A stretch of 64,000 nt of DNA from Viridibacterium sediminicola (lineage in GTDB: Bacteria; Pseudomonadota; Gammaproteobacteria; Burkholderiales; Rhodocyclaceae). This document shows positions 1 to 8,335 of the stretch, in pieces; the first letter of the stretch is position 1, and every line of letters starts with the position of its first letter. Location: assembly GCF_039631295.1 (NCBI RefSeq), contig NZ_JBDIVE010000002.1:248001-312000 (forward strand), given 5' to 3'. A program made the position numbers and the translations under genes. The notes beneath the pieces were generated by a model. It was given only the letters and a program-made list of their open reading frames with translations, was not told the DNA's origin and did not search any database.

Positions 1-1120
1 TCTGCCCTGCGTAACTGGCGATGGTCAGGGGGCCGCTGACATTGCGCAGCGAGACTTCACCGCGCACCATGCGCCACATCACCTTCAGGCTGAACACCGT
101 CGTATTCCAGGTTGAATCCAGTGCATGCGACATCGCCGCCAGTGGCCCATAGCTGACGGCTTCGATGAAGCTATCCGCCGCCCCCGGCTGCGGCTGCACA
201 GCCACGCCAATGCGCCCACGCAGCGGCTTGCTGTCTTTCTGTGCCGCCACCTGCACGCCAATCTGCATCTCTGCACTGCCACGCTGTACGCGCAAGCTCA
301 CCGACTGGCCAGGAAGCGCTGCAATACGCTCAGCGAAGTCCTGGAAGTAAGTCACCGGCTGCGCGTCAATCGCCAAGATTCGATCCCCTGCCTGCAAGCC
401 TGCCGCGGCGGCAGGGCTGCCTTCAAGTACCTTGCCGATCACCGCAGGAATCGGCGGCACGGGCAGCGACAAACCAGCCTGCTGCATCGGATCGGGCTGA
501 CGGTCATCGATGCTCACCCCAGCCAACGACAGACTACGCCGTGCATGCGTGCCATCCTCCTTGCGAACGTCCAGTTGCAGGCTGCGGCCGTCGAGCGCCG
601 CGTCCATCACCGCCCAGCGCAGATCGCTCCAGGACTTGACGACATCGCCATTGACCGCCGTGACACGATCCCCTGCCTGCAAACCTGCCCGAGCCGCCGG
701 AGAGTCCTGGCTGACCGGACCGATCACCGAAACCAGCTCATGATGCCCGGCCATGAACAGCACCCAGTACACCGCAATGGCCAGCAGGAAATTGGCCAGC
801 GGCCCGGCGATCACGATGAGGATGCGCTGCCAGACATTCTTGCGATTGAAAGCGCGCGCCAGCTCGCTCGGCGCAATGCTTTCCTCGGCCTCGCGCTCAT
901 CGAGCATCTTGACGTAGCCCCCCAGCGGAAAGGCACAGATCGCCCACTCTGTTGCATCAGCGCCGGCACGGCGCGACCACAGCACACGGCCGAAACCAAA
1001 GGAGAAACGCAGTACCTTGACGTCACACGCACGCGCCGCCAGATAGTGGCCAAGCTCATGCACGACCACCAGAACGCCCAGCGCGAAGAAGAATGCTACG
1101 AGGTACTGGAGGATTTGCAT
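1..1120 (-). CDS. rseP: RseP site-2 (intramembrane) zinc metalloprotease, 3' end beyond window
   Basis: This is the N-terminal 373 codons of RIP metalloprotease RseP, which cleaves anti-sigma-E factor within the inner membrane. The first transmembrane segment carries the zinc motif HELGH at residues 21-25, and the region after it contains tandem PDZ-like sequence (repeated 'PAVIG..L.G.PAAAAGLQAGDRI'-type stretches). The start ATG lies 6 bp after the dxr stop, so the two are cotranscribed. The C-terminal zinc ligand and last membrane segments lie off the left edge. The assignment is supported by the motif and by the usual dxr-rseP gene order. Confidence 0.95.
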   Translation of the reverse strand, partial: MQILQYLVAFFFALGVLVVVHELGHYLAARACDVKVLRFSFGFGRVLWSRRAGADATEWAICAFPLGGYVKMLDEREAEESIAPSELARAFNRKNVWQRILIVIAGPLANFLLAIAVYWVLFMAGHHELVSVIGPVSQDSPAARAGLQAGDRVTAVNGDVVKSWSDLRWAVMDAALDGRSLQLDVRKEDGTHARRSLSLAGVSIDDRQPDPMQQAGLSLPVPPIPAVIGKVLEGSPAAAAGLQAGDRILAIDAQPVTYFQDFAERIAALPGQSVSLRVQRGSAEMQIGVQVAAQKDSKPLRGRIGVAVQPQPGAADSFIEAVSYGPLAAMSHALDSTWNTTVFSLKVMWRMVRGEVSLRNVSGPLTIASYAGQ

Positions 1121-1125
1121 GGTGC

Positions 1126-2319
1126 TCAGGATTCCAGTGAATGTGCGATCTGACGCGCCTCAAGACGAGCGCGCGCATCCGTCTCGATGACGGCCTCCAG
1201 CTCGGACAAGTGCTCGACGCGATGGTTCGCGAGCACTCGCTCCACCAGCTGGGCGATCTGATCAAAGCGCAGCCGTTCAGCCAGAAAAGCTTCAACAGCG
1301 ATCTCGTTGGCGGCGTTGAGCACCGTGGCGGCACTGCCGCCCGCACGCAGCGCTTCGTAAGCCAGACGCAGGCAAGGGAAGCGCTGCAGGTCCGGCGCCT
1401 CGAAGCTGAGCTTGCCGATACGCGTCAGGTCCAGACTGGCAACACCCGAATCGATACGCGCCGGATACGCCAGCGCATGAGCGATGGGCGTGCGCATGTC
1501 GGGGTTGCCCAGTTGCGCGAGCATCGAGCCATCATCGTAATCGACCATCGAGTGGATCACGCTCTCGGGGTGGATCAGCACATCAATGCGCGAAGCATCC
1601 AGACCAAACAGCCAGCTCGCCTCGATGACTTCCAGGCCCTTGTTCATCATGCTCGCCGAGTCGACCGAAATCTTGCGCCCCATCACCCAGTTCGGGTGCG
1701 CGCAGGCCTGCTGCGGGGTCATCGCCGCCAGCGCTTCCGGCGGCGTCTGACGGAAGGGCCCGCCCGAAGCAGTCAGCACGATGCGGCGCACGCCGCAGTG
1801 GCGCAGGCCGTAGTCAAAACCACGCGGCAGGGACTGGAAGATCGCATTGTGTTCGCTGTCGATCGGCAGCAGCGTGGCACCGGCGGCACGCACGGTGTCG
1901 ATGAACACTTCGCCGGCCATCACCAGCGCTTCCTTATTGGCCAGCAGGACGCGCTTGCCGGCACGCGCAGCGGCCAGCGACGAGGACAGCCCGGCAGCGC
2001 CGACAATCGCCGCCATCACAGTCGTCACTTCCGGCGCAGCCGCCACCTGATCCAGCGCGGCGGCACCGTGCAAGACTTCGGTGACCGACTGCGGGCCCAG
2101 CAAGGCGCGCAGCTGCGCCGCTTCGGCCGCCGCACCGAGCACCGCAAAGCGCGGCGTGAAACGGCGGCACTGCTCCGCCAGACGCTCGACCTGGGCGTGA
2201 CCGCTGAGCGCAAACACCTCGAACTGCTCGGGGTGACGCGCCACCACATCCAGCGTACTGACGCCGATGGAGCCTGTTGCGCCGAGAATCGTCAGTACCT
2301 GTTTCTGCATTGCACTCAT
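1126..2319 (-). CDS. dxr: 1-deoxy-D-xylulose 5-phosphate reductoisomerase
   Basis: Dxr converts DOXP to MEP with NADPH, the first committed step of the MEP isoprenoid pathway. Visible family motifs are the N-terminal dinucleotide fold GATGSIG, the NKEALV segment, the metal/substrate segment DSEHNAIFQ and the TASGGPFR loop. At about 397 aa it has the usual length. The frame opens further upstream (2343) inside cdsA; ATG 2319 (MSAMQKQ) or ATG 2310 (MQKQV) fit family N-termini better, and 2319 was chosen. It sits between cdsA and rseP in the standard proteobacterial order. Confidence 0.96.
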   Translation of the reverse strand: MSAMQKQVLTILGATGSIGVSTLDVVARHPEQFEVFALSGHAQVERLAEQCRRFTPRFAVLGAAAEAAQLRALLGPQSVTEVLHGAAALDQVAAAPEVTTVMAAIVGAAGLSSSLAAARAGKRVLLANKEALVMAGEVFIDTVRAAGATLLPIDSEHNAIFQSLPRGFDYGLRHCGVRRIVLTASGGPFRQTPPEALAAMTPQQACAHPNWVMGRKISVDSASMMNKGLEVIEASWLFGLDASRIDVLIHPESVIHSMVDYDDGSMLAQLGNPDMRTPIAHALAYPARIDSGVASLDLTRIGKLSFEAPDLQRFPCLRLAYEALRAGGSAATVLNAANEIAVEAFLAERLRFDQIAQLVERVLANHRVEHLSELEAVIETDARARLEARQIAHSLES

Positions 2320-2324
2320 CGGGT

Positions 2325-3134
2325 TCAGGAAAAAATCAGCCACAGCAAGGCGGCCAGCGGCAGGGTCGAGAGCAAGCTGTCGATCCGGTCCAGCACCCCA
2401 CCGTGCCCAGGCAGCAAGGTGCCGCTGTCCTTGAGCTGGGCCTGACGCTTGAGCAAGGACTCGAACAGGTCGCCCTCAATGCTCAGACCTGTATAGATCA
2501 CGGCAATCACCAGCACGGCGAACAGGTTCAACCAGTTTGCCACCGCTGGCACACAAAGATGCAGTAAAAGCGCGTAAATCAGCACCGCCACGAGTGCGCC
2601 AAGCGCGCCTTCGCGGGTTTTGCCCGGGCTGATATTGGGCGCCAGCTTGGTACGCCCCCAGGCGCGGCCAACGAAATAGGCGGCGATATCGGCGATCCAC
2701 ACCGGCGCCATGAAGGCCAGCAAACGCAGGGGCGCACCGCGACGCAATTCGATCAGCGCCAGCGCGGTGGGCACCAGAGCCACCAGACCGAACATGAAGC
2801 GTGCGTAAAAGCCATCCAGACGCAACTGGTAGCGCAGGAACACCGGCACCGAGAAGCACCACATCGCCAGGGCGCAGACATAAGCTGCGCCGCCGAGCAG
2901 CTGGGTCTCAAAGCCGGCGGGCGTGAAACCGAATGCCACCACCGGCACCACGGCAGCCACGCCAAAGATATGGCGCTCAATCAGCTTGGCCTTGACCAGC
3001 CGCGCCCACTCACCACTGGCCAACCACACGATGAAGGCAACAAAACAGCCCCACCACTGATCCGGCAGGCCAAACAAAGCGCCCGCGAACAACAGCCCAA
3101 TGGCCAGCGCGGTGAGGACACGGGTCTTAAGCAT
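2325..3134 (-). CDS. cdsA: Phosphatidate cytidylyltransferase (CDP-diacylglycerol synthase)
   Basis: CdsA makes CDP-diacylglycerol from phosphatidate and CTP at the inner membrane, the entry to phospholipid head-group synthesis. The 269-aa protein has about eight hydrophobic helices and the C-terminal family signature: WIADIAAYFVGRAWGRTKLA, then SPGKTREG, then a segment ending GDLFESLLKRQAQLKDSG and the LPGHGGVLDRIDSL motif. The start overlaps the end of uppS by 8 bp, which indicates translational coupling. Confidence 0.96.
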   Translation of the reverse strand: MLKTRVLTALAIGLLFAGALFGLPDQWWGCFVAFIVWLASGEWARLVKAKLIERHIFGVAAVVPVVAFGFTPAGFETQLLGGAAYVCALAMWCFSVPVFLRYQLRLDGFYARFMFGLVALVPTALALIELRRGAPLRLLAFMAPVWIADIAAYFVGRAWGRTKLAPNISPGKTREGALGALVAVLIYALLLHLCVPAVANWLNLFAVLVIAVIYTGLSIEGDLFESLLKRQAQLKDSGTLLPGHGGVLDRIDSLLSTLPLAALLWLIFS

Positions 3135-3909
3135 GACTGGTATTACCTTCGGGAACGGTCTTCAATTGTTCGCTGGTCCGGCCATAGCGACGCTCGCGCT
3201 TCTGAAAGGACAGGATGGCTTCATCGAACGCGGCCTCGTCAAAATCCGGCCACAAACGATCAGTAAAGAAAAATTCGGTGTACGCGAGTTGCCAAAGCAG
3301 GAAGTTGGAAACACGCTGCTCGCCGCCGGTGCGGATGAACAGATCCGGCTCGGGCGCATCGGCCAGGCTGAGGTAAGGCGCCAGATCGGCCTCCTCGTAG
3401 CCCTCACGCTTGTCGGGCTGGGCGGCGATCATGCGATTGACCGCATTGAGGATGTCCCAGCGGCCGCCGTAGTTGGCAGCAATCGACAGGGTCAGCGCCG
3501 TATTGGCCGCAGTCTTGGCCTCCACTTCCTGAATGGTGGCGATCAGTACCGGGTCGAAACGTGAAAGATCACCAATGATGCGCAAGCGGATGTTTTTGCG
3601 ATGCATGCGCTCGGCTTCGTCACGAAGGGCCTTGAGAAAAAGACTCATCAGGAATGAGACTTCGTCAGCCGGACGGCGCCAGTTCTCGGAGCTGAAGGCA
3701 AACAGGGTGAGATGTTCGACGCCACGGTCGATGCAGCGGCGGACCACGGCGCGCACCGCATCCACGCCACGCTTATGGCCCGCTACACGCGGCAGGAAGC
3801 GCTTCTTGGCCCAACGCCCGTTACCGTCCATCACGATGGCGACATGACGGGGAATTGCGGCATCAGCCGGAATTGCCTGGGTAGAGCTGAAAAAACTCGA
3901 CAAGGACAT
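3127..3909 (-). CDS. uppS: Undecaprenyl diphosphate synthase (cis-prenyltransferase)
   Basis: UppS condenses isopentenyl diphosphate onto farnesyl diphosphate to make the C55 carrier for peptidoglycan and O-antigen. The catalytic loop VMDGNGRWAKKR is near the N-terminus and the substrate-binding RTGGEQRVSNFLLWQ is near the C-terminus; 260 aa is normal. ATG 3909 (MSLSSFF) is preferred over the upstream ATG at 3933 because a GGAG lies about 8 nt before it. It lies between frr and cdsA, as is common in beta/gammaproteobacteria. Confidence 0.96.
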   Translation of the reverse strand: MSLSSFFSSTQAIPADAAIPRHVAIVMDGNGRWAKKRFLPRVAGHKRGVDAVRAVVRRCIDRGVEHLTLFAFSSENWRRPADEVSFLMSLFLKALRDEAERMHRKNIRLRIIGDLSRFDPVLIATIQEVEAKTAANTALTLSIAANYGGRWDILNAVNRMIAAQPDKREGYEEADLAPYLSLADAPEPDLFIRTGGEQRVSNFLLWQLAYTEFFFTDRLWPDFDEAAFDEAILSFQKRERRYGRTSEQLKTVPEGNTSHA

Positions 3910-4025
3910 GAGCGGACTCCGCTGGATCGCCACTGGACTTCACTACGCAAACGGCATGCAGCGAAAACATGCACACATCAACAAACTGTGCAGCCCGCAG
4001 CGAACAAAGCGGGCTGCAGCACACG

Positions 4026-4583
4026 TCAGACCTGCAGCAGGTCCTGCTCCTTCTGGGCGAGCAGCTTGTCGACTTCAGCGATGTGCTTGTCAGTCAGTTT
4101 CTGGACTTCGTCCTGCGTGCGGCGCTCTTCGTCCTCGGAAATCTCCTTGGCCTTGACCGCATCCTTGAGCGTGGAATTGGCATCGCGACGCAGATTGCGG
4201 ATCGCCACCTTGGCGTTCTCGCCTTCGGTCTTGACGATCTTGATCATGTCGCGGCGACGCTCTTCCGTCAGCGCGGGCATCGGCACGCGGATGATGTCGC
4301 CCATCGCAGCGGGATTGAGCCCCAGATCGGAATCGCGGATAGCCTTTTCAATCTTGGCCACCATGGTCTTTTCCCAAGGCTGGACGCTCAGCGTGCGCGC
4401 ATCCATCAGGGTCACGTTCGCCACTTGCGGCACCGCCGTCGGCGAGCCGTAGTAGTCGACCATGACATGATCGAGAATGCCGGCATGGGCGCGACCCGTG
4501 CGGATCTTGCCCAGATCGTTCTTGAGTACCTCGATGGACTTCTGCATCTTGGCTTCGGTGTTCTTCTTGAGCTCGGAAATCAT
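4026..4583 (-). CDS. frr: Ribosome recycling factor
   Basis: RRF splits post-termination ribosomes together with EF-G. The 185-aa product has the standard length and the conserved elements L.KIRTGRAH near the N-terminus, YYGSPTAVPQVANV in the middle and PALTEERRRDMIKIVKTEGE followed by the AKVAIRNLRRDAN helix. It follows pyrH after a 54-bp gap on the same strand, in the rpsB-tsf-pyrH-frr translation cluster. Confidence 0.98.
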   Translation of the reverse strand: MISELKKNTEAKMQKSIEVLKNDLGKIRTGRAHAGILDHVMVDYYGSPTAVPQVANVTLMDARTLSVQPWEKTMVAKIEKAIRDSDLGLNPAAMGDIIRVPMPALTEERRRDMIKIVKTEGENAKVAIRNLRRDANSTLKDAVKAKEISEDEERRTQDEVQKLTDKHIAEVDKLLAQKEQDLLQV

Positions 4584-4637
4584 CTTCTTACCCCAAATAT
4601 CCTGTCCGCTTGCGGCGCCCGATTGTGCGCCAAAGCC

Positions 4638-5351
4638 TCAAACATGCACCAGCGTGCCTTCGTCCTCACCCGCCACCACGCGTTGCAGCGCGCCGGACTT
4701 GAAGAGGCTGAACACCTTGATCGGCAACTTCTGGTCGCGACACAAGGCAAAGGCCGTAGCATCCATCACCTGCAGATTGCGTGCAATGGCCTCATCGAAG
4801 CTCAGGGTGGTGTAACGCGTCGCCGTCGGATCCTTCTTCGGGTCAGCAGTGTAGATCCCATCGACCTTGGTCGCCTTGAGCACGATCTGCGCACCGATTT
4901 CGCTGCCGCGCAACGCCGCAGCCGTATCGGTGGTGAAGAAGGGGTTGCCGGTCCCTGCCGCGAAGATGACGATGCGACCTTCTTCGAGGTAGCGGATCGC
5001 CTTGCCGCGGATATAGGGTTCGACCACCTGATCGACGCGCAGCGCCGATTGCACGCGCGCCACCACGCCAGCGTGACCGAAAGCATCGGCCAGCGCCATC
5101 GCATTCATGATCGTCGCAAGCATGCCCATGTAGTCGGCCGTTGCGCGGTCCATGCCCGACGCAGCGCCGGCCATACCACGGAAGATGTTGCCGCCACCAA
5201 TGACGATGCCAACTTCCACACCGAGGGCTGCCACGGCCGCCACATCGGCCACGATGCCGGAAACGACGGACTGGTTGATGCCGTAGGCATCATCGCCCAT
5301 CAGGGCTTCACCGGAGAGTTTGAGCAGAATGCGTTTGTAGGCGGCAGCCAT
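4638..5351 (-). CDS. pyrH: Uridylate kinase (UMP kinase)
   Basis: PyrH phosphorylates UMP to UDP; it is a hexameric amino-acid-kinase-fold enzyme. Seen: the LKLSGEALMG start, the GGGNIFRG glycine loop, ATIMNAMAL and the FAAGTGNPFFTTDTAAALRG nucleotide/acceptor segment. At 237 aa it is full length. The tsf-pyrH gap holds two perfect stem-loops (listed separately) that may modulate expression relative to tsf. Confidence 0.98.
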   Translation of the reverse strand: MAAAYKRILLKLSGEALMGDDAYGINQSVVSGIVADVAAVAALGVEVGIVIGGGNIFRGMAGAASGMDRATADYMGMLATIMNAMALADAFGHAGVVARVQSALRVDQVVEPYIRGKAIRYLEEGRIVIFAAGTGNPFFTTDTAAALRGSEIGAQIVLKATKVDGIYTADPKKDPTATRYTTLSFDEAIARNLQVMDATAFALCRDQKLPIKVFSLFKSGALQRVVAGEDEGTLVHV

Positions 5352-5389
5352 CTTTTCCCCTGTAGAAATCGTCAGTCAGATTGTGTTCG

Positions 5390-5455
5390 GCCGGATCACG
5401 CCGCGCCGCAGCGCACATGATCCGGCAAGCACGCGCGCGGACTTTGCGTCCGCGC
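5390..5455 (-). other. Two GC-rich stem-loops in the tsf-pyrH gap
   Basis: Arms GCCGGATCA (5390-5398) and TGATCCGGC (5418-5426) form a 9-bp stem. GCGCGGAC (5435-5442) and GTCCGCGC (5448-5455) form an 8-bp stem with a 5-nt loop. Neither is followed by a U-run, so they are more likely processing or partial-attenuation elements between tsf and pyrH than full terminators. The functional meaning is inferred. Confidence 0.5.
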
Positions 5456-5463
5456 AAGCGTGT

Positions 5464-6357
5464 TCAGCGAGCTTGTGCCGCAGCAGCTGCTTGCGCTGCC
5501 ACTTCCGCTGCAAAGTCGTTGACCTTCTTCTCGATGCCTTCGCCAACCAGGTAGAGCGTGAAGCCCGTCACCGAAGCAGACTTGGACTTGAGCAGCTGCT
5601 CGATGGTCAGCTTGTCATCCTTGACGAAGGGCTGGCTCAGCAGGGTGACTTCCTTGAGGAACTTCTGCACCGTGCCTTCAGCGATCTTTTCCAGCATGGC
5701 TTCCGGCTTGCCGGCTTCCTTGGCCTTTTCGATCGCCACGCGGCGCTCGGTGTCGATCAGCTCGGCCGGCACGCCCGACGCGTCAAGCGACTTGGGCTTG
5801 CTAGCGGCGATGTGCATGGCGATATCCTTGGCCAGGGCTTCGTCGCCACCGACCAGATCCAGCAGCACACCAACCTTGGCGCCACCGTGGATGTAGTGTG
5901 CAGCAGCCCCCTTGGCTTCCAGACGCTGGAAGCGGCGCACGCTGATGTTCTCGCCGATCTTGCCGACCAGGGCGGTACGCACGGTATCCACCGTCGAGTC
6001 TTGCAGCGGCAGTGCCGACAGCGCAGCCACGTCAGCCGGGTTTTGCGTCGCGACCAGTTCGGCCACCGACTTGCTGAACGCCAGGAAGTCGTCGTTCTTG
6101 GCGACGAAGTCGGTCTCACAGTTCACTTCAACGATGGCTGCCAGCTTGCCGTCAGCCGAGATGTAGGTAGCCACAATGCCTTCAGCGGTGACACGGCTGG
6201 CCGCCTTGCTGGCCTTGTTGCCGAGCTTGACGCGCAGGATTTCCTCGGCCTTGGCCAGATCGCCGTCAGCTTCGGTCAGTGCCTTCTTGCATTCCATCAT
6301 CGGCGCGTCGGTCTTTGCGCGCAGTTCAGCCACCATGCTTGCGGTAATTGCCGCCAT
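5464..6357 (-). CDS. tsf: Translation elongation factor Ts
   Basis: EF-Ts exchanges GDP for GTP on EF-Tu. Family hallmarks are the N-terminal UBA-like helix bundle with LRAKTDAPMMECKKALTE, the SKAASRVTAEG stretch and the core EVNCETDFVAKNDDF motif that contacts EF-Tu. The length of 297 aa is normal. It is directly downstream of rpsB, separated by about 120 bp containing an inverted repeat (arms at 6419-6425 and 6453-6459). Confidence 0.98.
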   Translation of the reverse strand: MAAITASMVAELRAKTDAPMMECKKALTEADGDLAKAEEILRVKLGNKASKAASRVTAEGIVATYISADGKLAAIVEVNCETDFVAKNDDFLAFSKSVAELVATQNPADVAALSALPLQDSTVDTVRTALVGKIGENISVRRFQRLEAKGAAAHYIHGGAKVGVLLDLVGGDEALAKDIAMHIAASKPKSLDASGVPAELIDTERRVAIEKAKEAGKPEAMLEKIAEGTVQKFLKEVTLLSQPFVKDDKLTIEQLLKSKSASVTGFTLYLVGEGIEKKVNDFAAEVAAQAAAAAQAR

Positions 6358-6418
6358 GCTTGCTCCTAGATTCTTGAATTACATTTCGCTGCCCGGTCGA
6401 GCAGCACCTTATACGAAA

Positions 6419-6459
6419 CAGCCGGTTGCGCCGGGGATGAACCCCAACGCCTCCGGCTG
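6419..6459 (-). terminator. Possible attenuator hairpin between rpsB and tsf
   Basis: CAGCCGG and CCGGCTG form a 7-bp stem with a long internal loop. On the minus strand it is followed by a short TTTC, so it could act as a weak terminator lowering tsf relative to rpsB. Only the base pairing is seen; the role is inferred. Confidence 0.35.
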
Positions 6460-6478
6460 CAATTTTCAGCGGCTGCGA

Positions 6479-7231
6479 TTACGCTTGTGCAGCGGCGCCC
6501 TCTTCCACTTCGACAAACTCGTCAGAGGTTGCGGCGAGGATGTCTTGCACGATGCTGTTACGACCTTCCAGCACGGCATCGGCGACGCCTTGAGCGTACA
6601 GACGGATGGCGCGCGAGGAGTCGTCGTTACCCGGGATCACGTAATCCACACCTTCAGGCGTGTGATTGGTATCCACCACGGCGATGACCGGGATGCCCAG
6701 CTTCTTCGCTTCGGTGATGGCGATCTTGTGGTAGCCGACGTCGATCACGAAGATGGCGTCCGGCAGGCCGTTCATGTCCTTGATGCCGCCGATGGACTTT
6801 TGCAGCTTGTCCAGTTCGCGCTTGGCCATCAGGGCTTCTTTCTTGGAGAGGCGGTCTTGCGAGCCTTCCTCGAACATTTGTTCCATTTCCTTGAGGCGCT
6901 TGATCGAGCCTTTGACCGTCTTGAAGTTGGTCAGCATGCCGCCGAGCCAGCGCTCATCGACATACGGCAGGCCAGCGCGCTGCGCTTCTTCGGCAACGAT
7001 TTCGCGCGCCTGGCGCTTGGTGCCGACCATCATCACGGTACCCTTGTTGGCCGACAGGCGCTTGATGAAGGCCATGGCTTCGTTGTACTTCTGGAGGGTC
7101 TTCTCCAGATTGACGATGTGAATCTTGTTGCGATGACCGAAGATATACGGGGCCATCTTGGGGTTCCAGAAGCGCGTTTGGTGACCGAAGTGGACACCGG
7201 CTTCCAGCATTTGACGCATGGTTACAGCCAT
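6479..7231 (-). CDS. rpsB: 30S ribosomal protein S2
   Basis: uS2 is a small-subunit protein on the back of the 30S particle. The signature MLEAGVHFGHQTRFWNPKM is at the N-terminus, followed by the conserved TKRQAREIVAEEA, DERWLGGMLTNFKTV and PVIAVVDTNHTPEGVDYVIPGNDD. At 250 aa it is full length. It is the first gene of the leftward translation cluster, with a good promoter about 170 bp upstream. Confidence 0.98.
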   Translation of the reverse strand: MAVTMRQMLEAGVHFGHQTRFWNPKMAPYIFGHRNKIHIVNLEKTLQKYNEAMAFIKRLSANKGTVMMVGTKRQAREIVAEEAQRAGLPYVDERWLGGMLTNFKTVKGSIKRLKEMEQMFEEGSQDRLSKKEALMAKRELDKLQKSIGGIKDMNGLPDAIFVIDVGYHKIAITEAKKLGIPVIAVVDTNHTPEGVDYVIPGNDDSSRAIRLYAQGVADAVLEGRNSIVQDILAATSDEFVEVEEGAAAQA

Positions 7232-7404
7232 TTTGATACTCCAGATTTACAGGGTTTGTCCTCCGCCCGCGGTTGCATGCTCCCAAAGCCATGCTCCTGC
7301 GCCCTGCCAGAACCTCTCTGCCAGAACGAACCCGATACCGCCGACGTGCGAATTTGTGCCCCACCTGCCAAGCAAAATCAGCTGGCGATACGACACAGCC
7401 CGCT

Positions 7405-7434
7405 ATTGTAGCAGCGAAGCGGGCGTTGACTCAA
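7405..7434 (-). promoter_or_regulatory. Sigma-70 promoter for rpsB-tsf
   Basis: On the minus strand a -35 TTGAGT (7434-7429) and a -10 TACAAT (7410-7405) are 18 bp apart. This would give an rpsB leader of about 165 nt, the usual arrangement for a ribosomal protein gene with leader-based autoregulation. Confidence 0.6.
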
Positions 7435-7505
7435 GGTTGGCATTGCCGCCATCTGCTATCTAGGCTAGCCTTGAAACCTTTCGCTGAATTGACCTGTACC
7501 GCAGC

Positions 7506-8330
7506 ATGAGTGTCGTCATCAAGACCCCGGAAGAAATCGAGAAGATGCGCGTGGCGGGCCGCCTGGCCTCCGAAGTGCTGGATTACATCACCCCCTATGT
7601 CGTGCCGGGCGTCACCACCGAAGAGCTCGACCGCCTCTGCCACAGCTACATGGTCGACGTGCAGGGCTGCATTCCGGCGCCGCTCAATTACTGCCCGCCC
7701 GGCTACACGCCCTACCCCAAGTCGATCTGCACCTCGATCAACCACCAGGTCTGCCACGGCATTCCCGGCCCCAAGGCGCTCAAAAAGGGCGACATCGTCA
7801 ATCTGGACGTCACCGTCATCAAGGATGGCTTCCACGGCGACAGCAGCCGCATGTACATCGTCGGCGACGCCAGCATCCTCGCCAAGCGGCTGTGTCAGGT
7901 AACCTTTGAATGCATGTGGCTGGGCATCGCCCAGGTGCGGCCGGGCGCCACGCTGGGCGACATTGGCCATGTCATCCAGCGCCATGCAGAAGGGGCGGGA
8001 TTCTCCGTCGTCCGCGAATTCTGCGGCCATGGCATCGGCCGTAAATTCCATGAAGAGCCACAGGTGGTGCACTACGGTCGCCCCGGCACCGGACTGACCC
8101 TGCGCGAAGGCATGATCTTCACCATCGAGCCGATGATCAACGCCGGCAAGGCAGCGATCTCCGAGCTGCCCGATGGCTGGACCATCGTCACCCGCGACCG
8201 CTCGCTTTCCGCCCAATGGGAGCACACCCTGGTGGTCACCGCCGAGGGCGCCGAGGTGCTCACGGTCTCCGCTGGCGCACCGGCGATGCCGGCCCTGGTC
8301 AGCGACGCCGGCATCCGCCTGGCCAGCTGA
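7506..8330 (+). CDS. map: Type I methionine aminopeptidase
   Basis: Map removes the N-terminal methionine from nascent proteins. The 274-aa protein has the pita-bread fold markers: NLDVTVIKDGFHGDSSRMYI (two metal-binding Asp), CGHGIGRKFHEEP (metal His), TIEPMIN and the final QWEHTLVVT glutamate. It is divergent from rpsB across a 274-bp gap and its stop is 5 bp before glnD, so map and glnD are probably cotranscribed. Confidence 0.97.
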   Translation: MSVVIKTPEEIEKMRVAGRLASEVLDYITPYVVPGVTTEELDRLCHSYMVDVQGCIPAPLNYCPPGYTPYPKSICTSINHQVCHGIPGPKALKKGDIVNLDVTVIKDGFHGDSSRMYIVGDASILAKRLCQVTFECMWLGIAQVRPGATLGDIGHVIQRHAEGAGFSVVREFCGHGIGRKFHEEPQVVHYGRPGTGLTLREGMIFTIEPMINAGKAAISELPDGWTIVTRDRSLSAQWEHTLVVTAEGAEVLTVSAGAPAMPALVSDAGIRLAS

Positions 8331-8335
8331 ACACC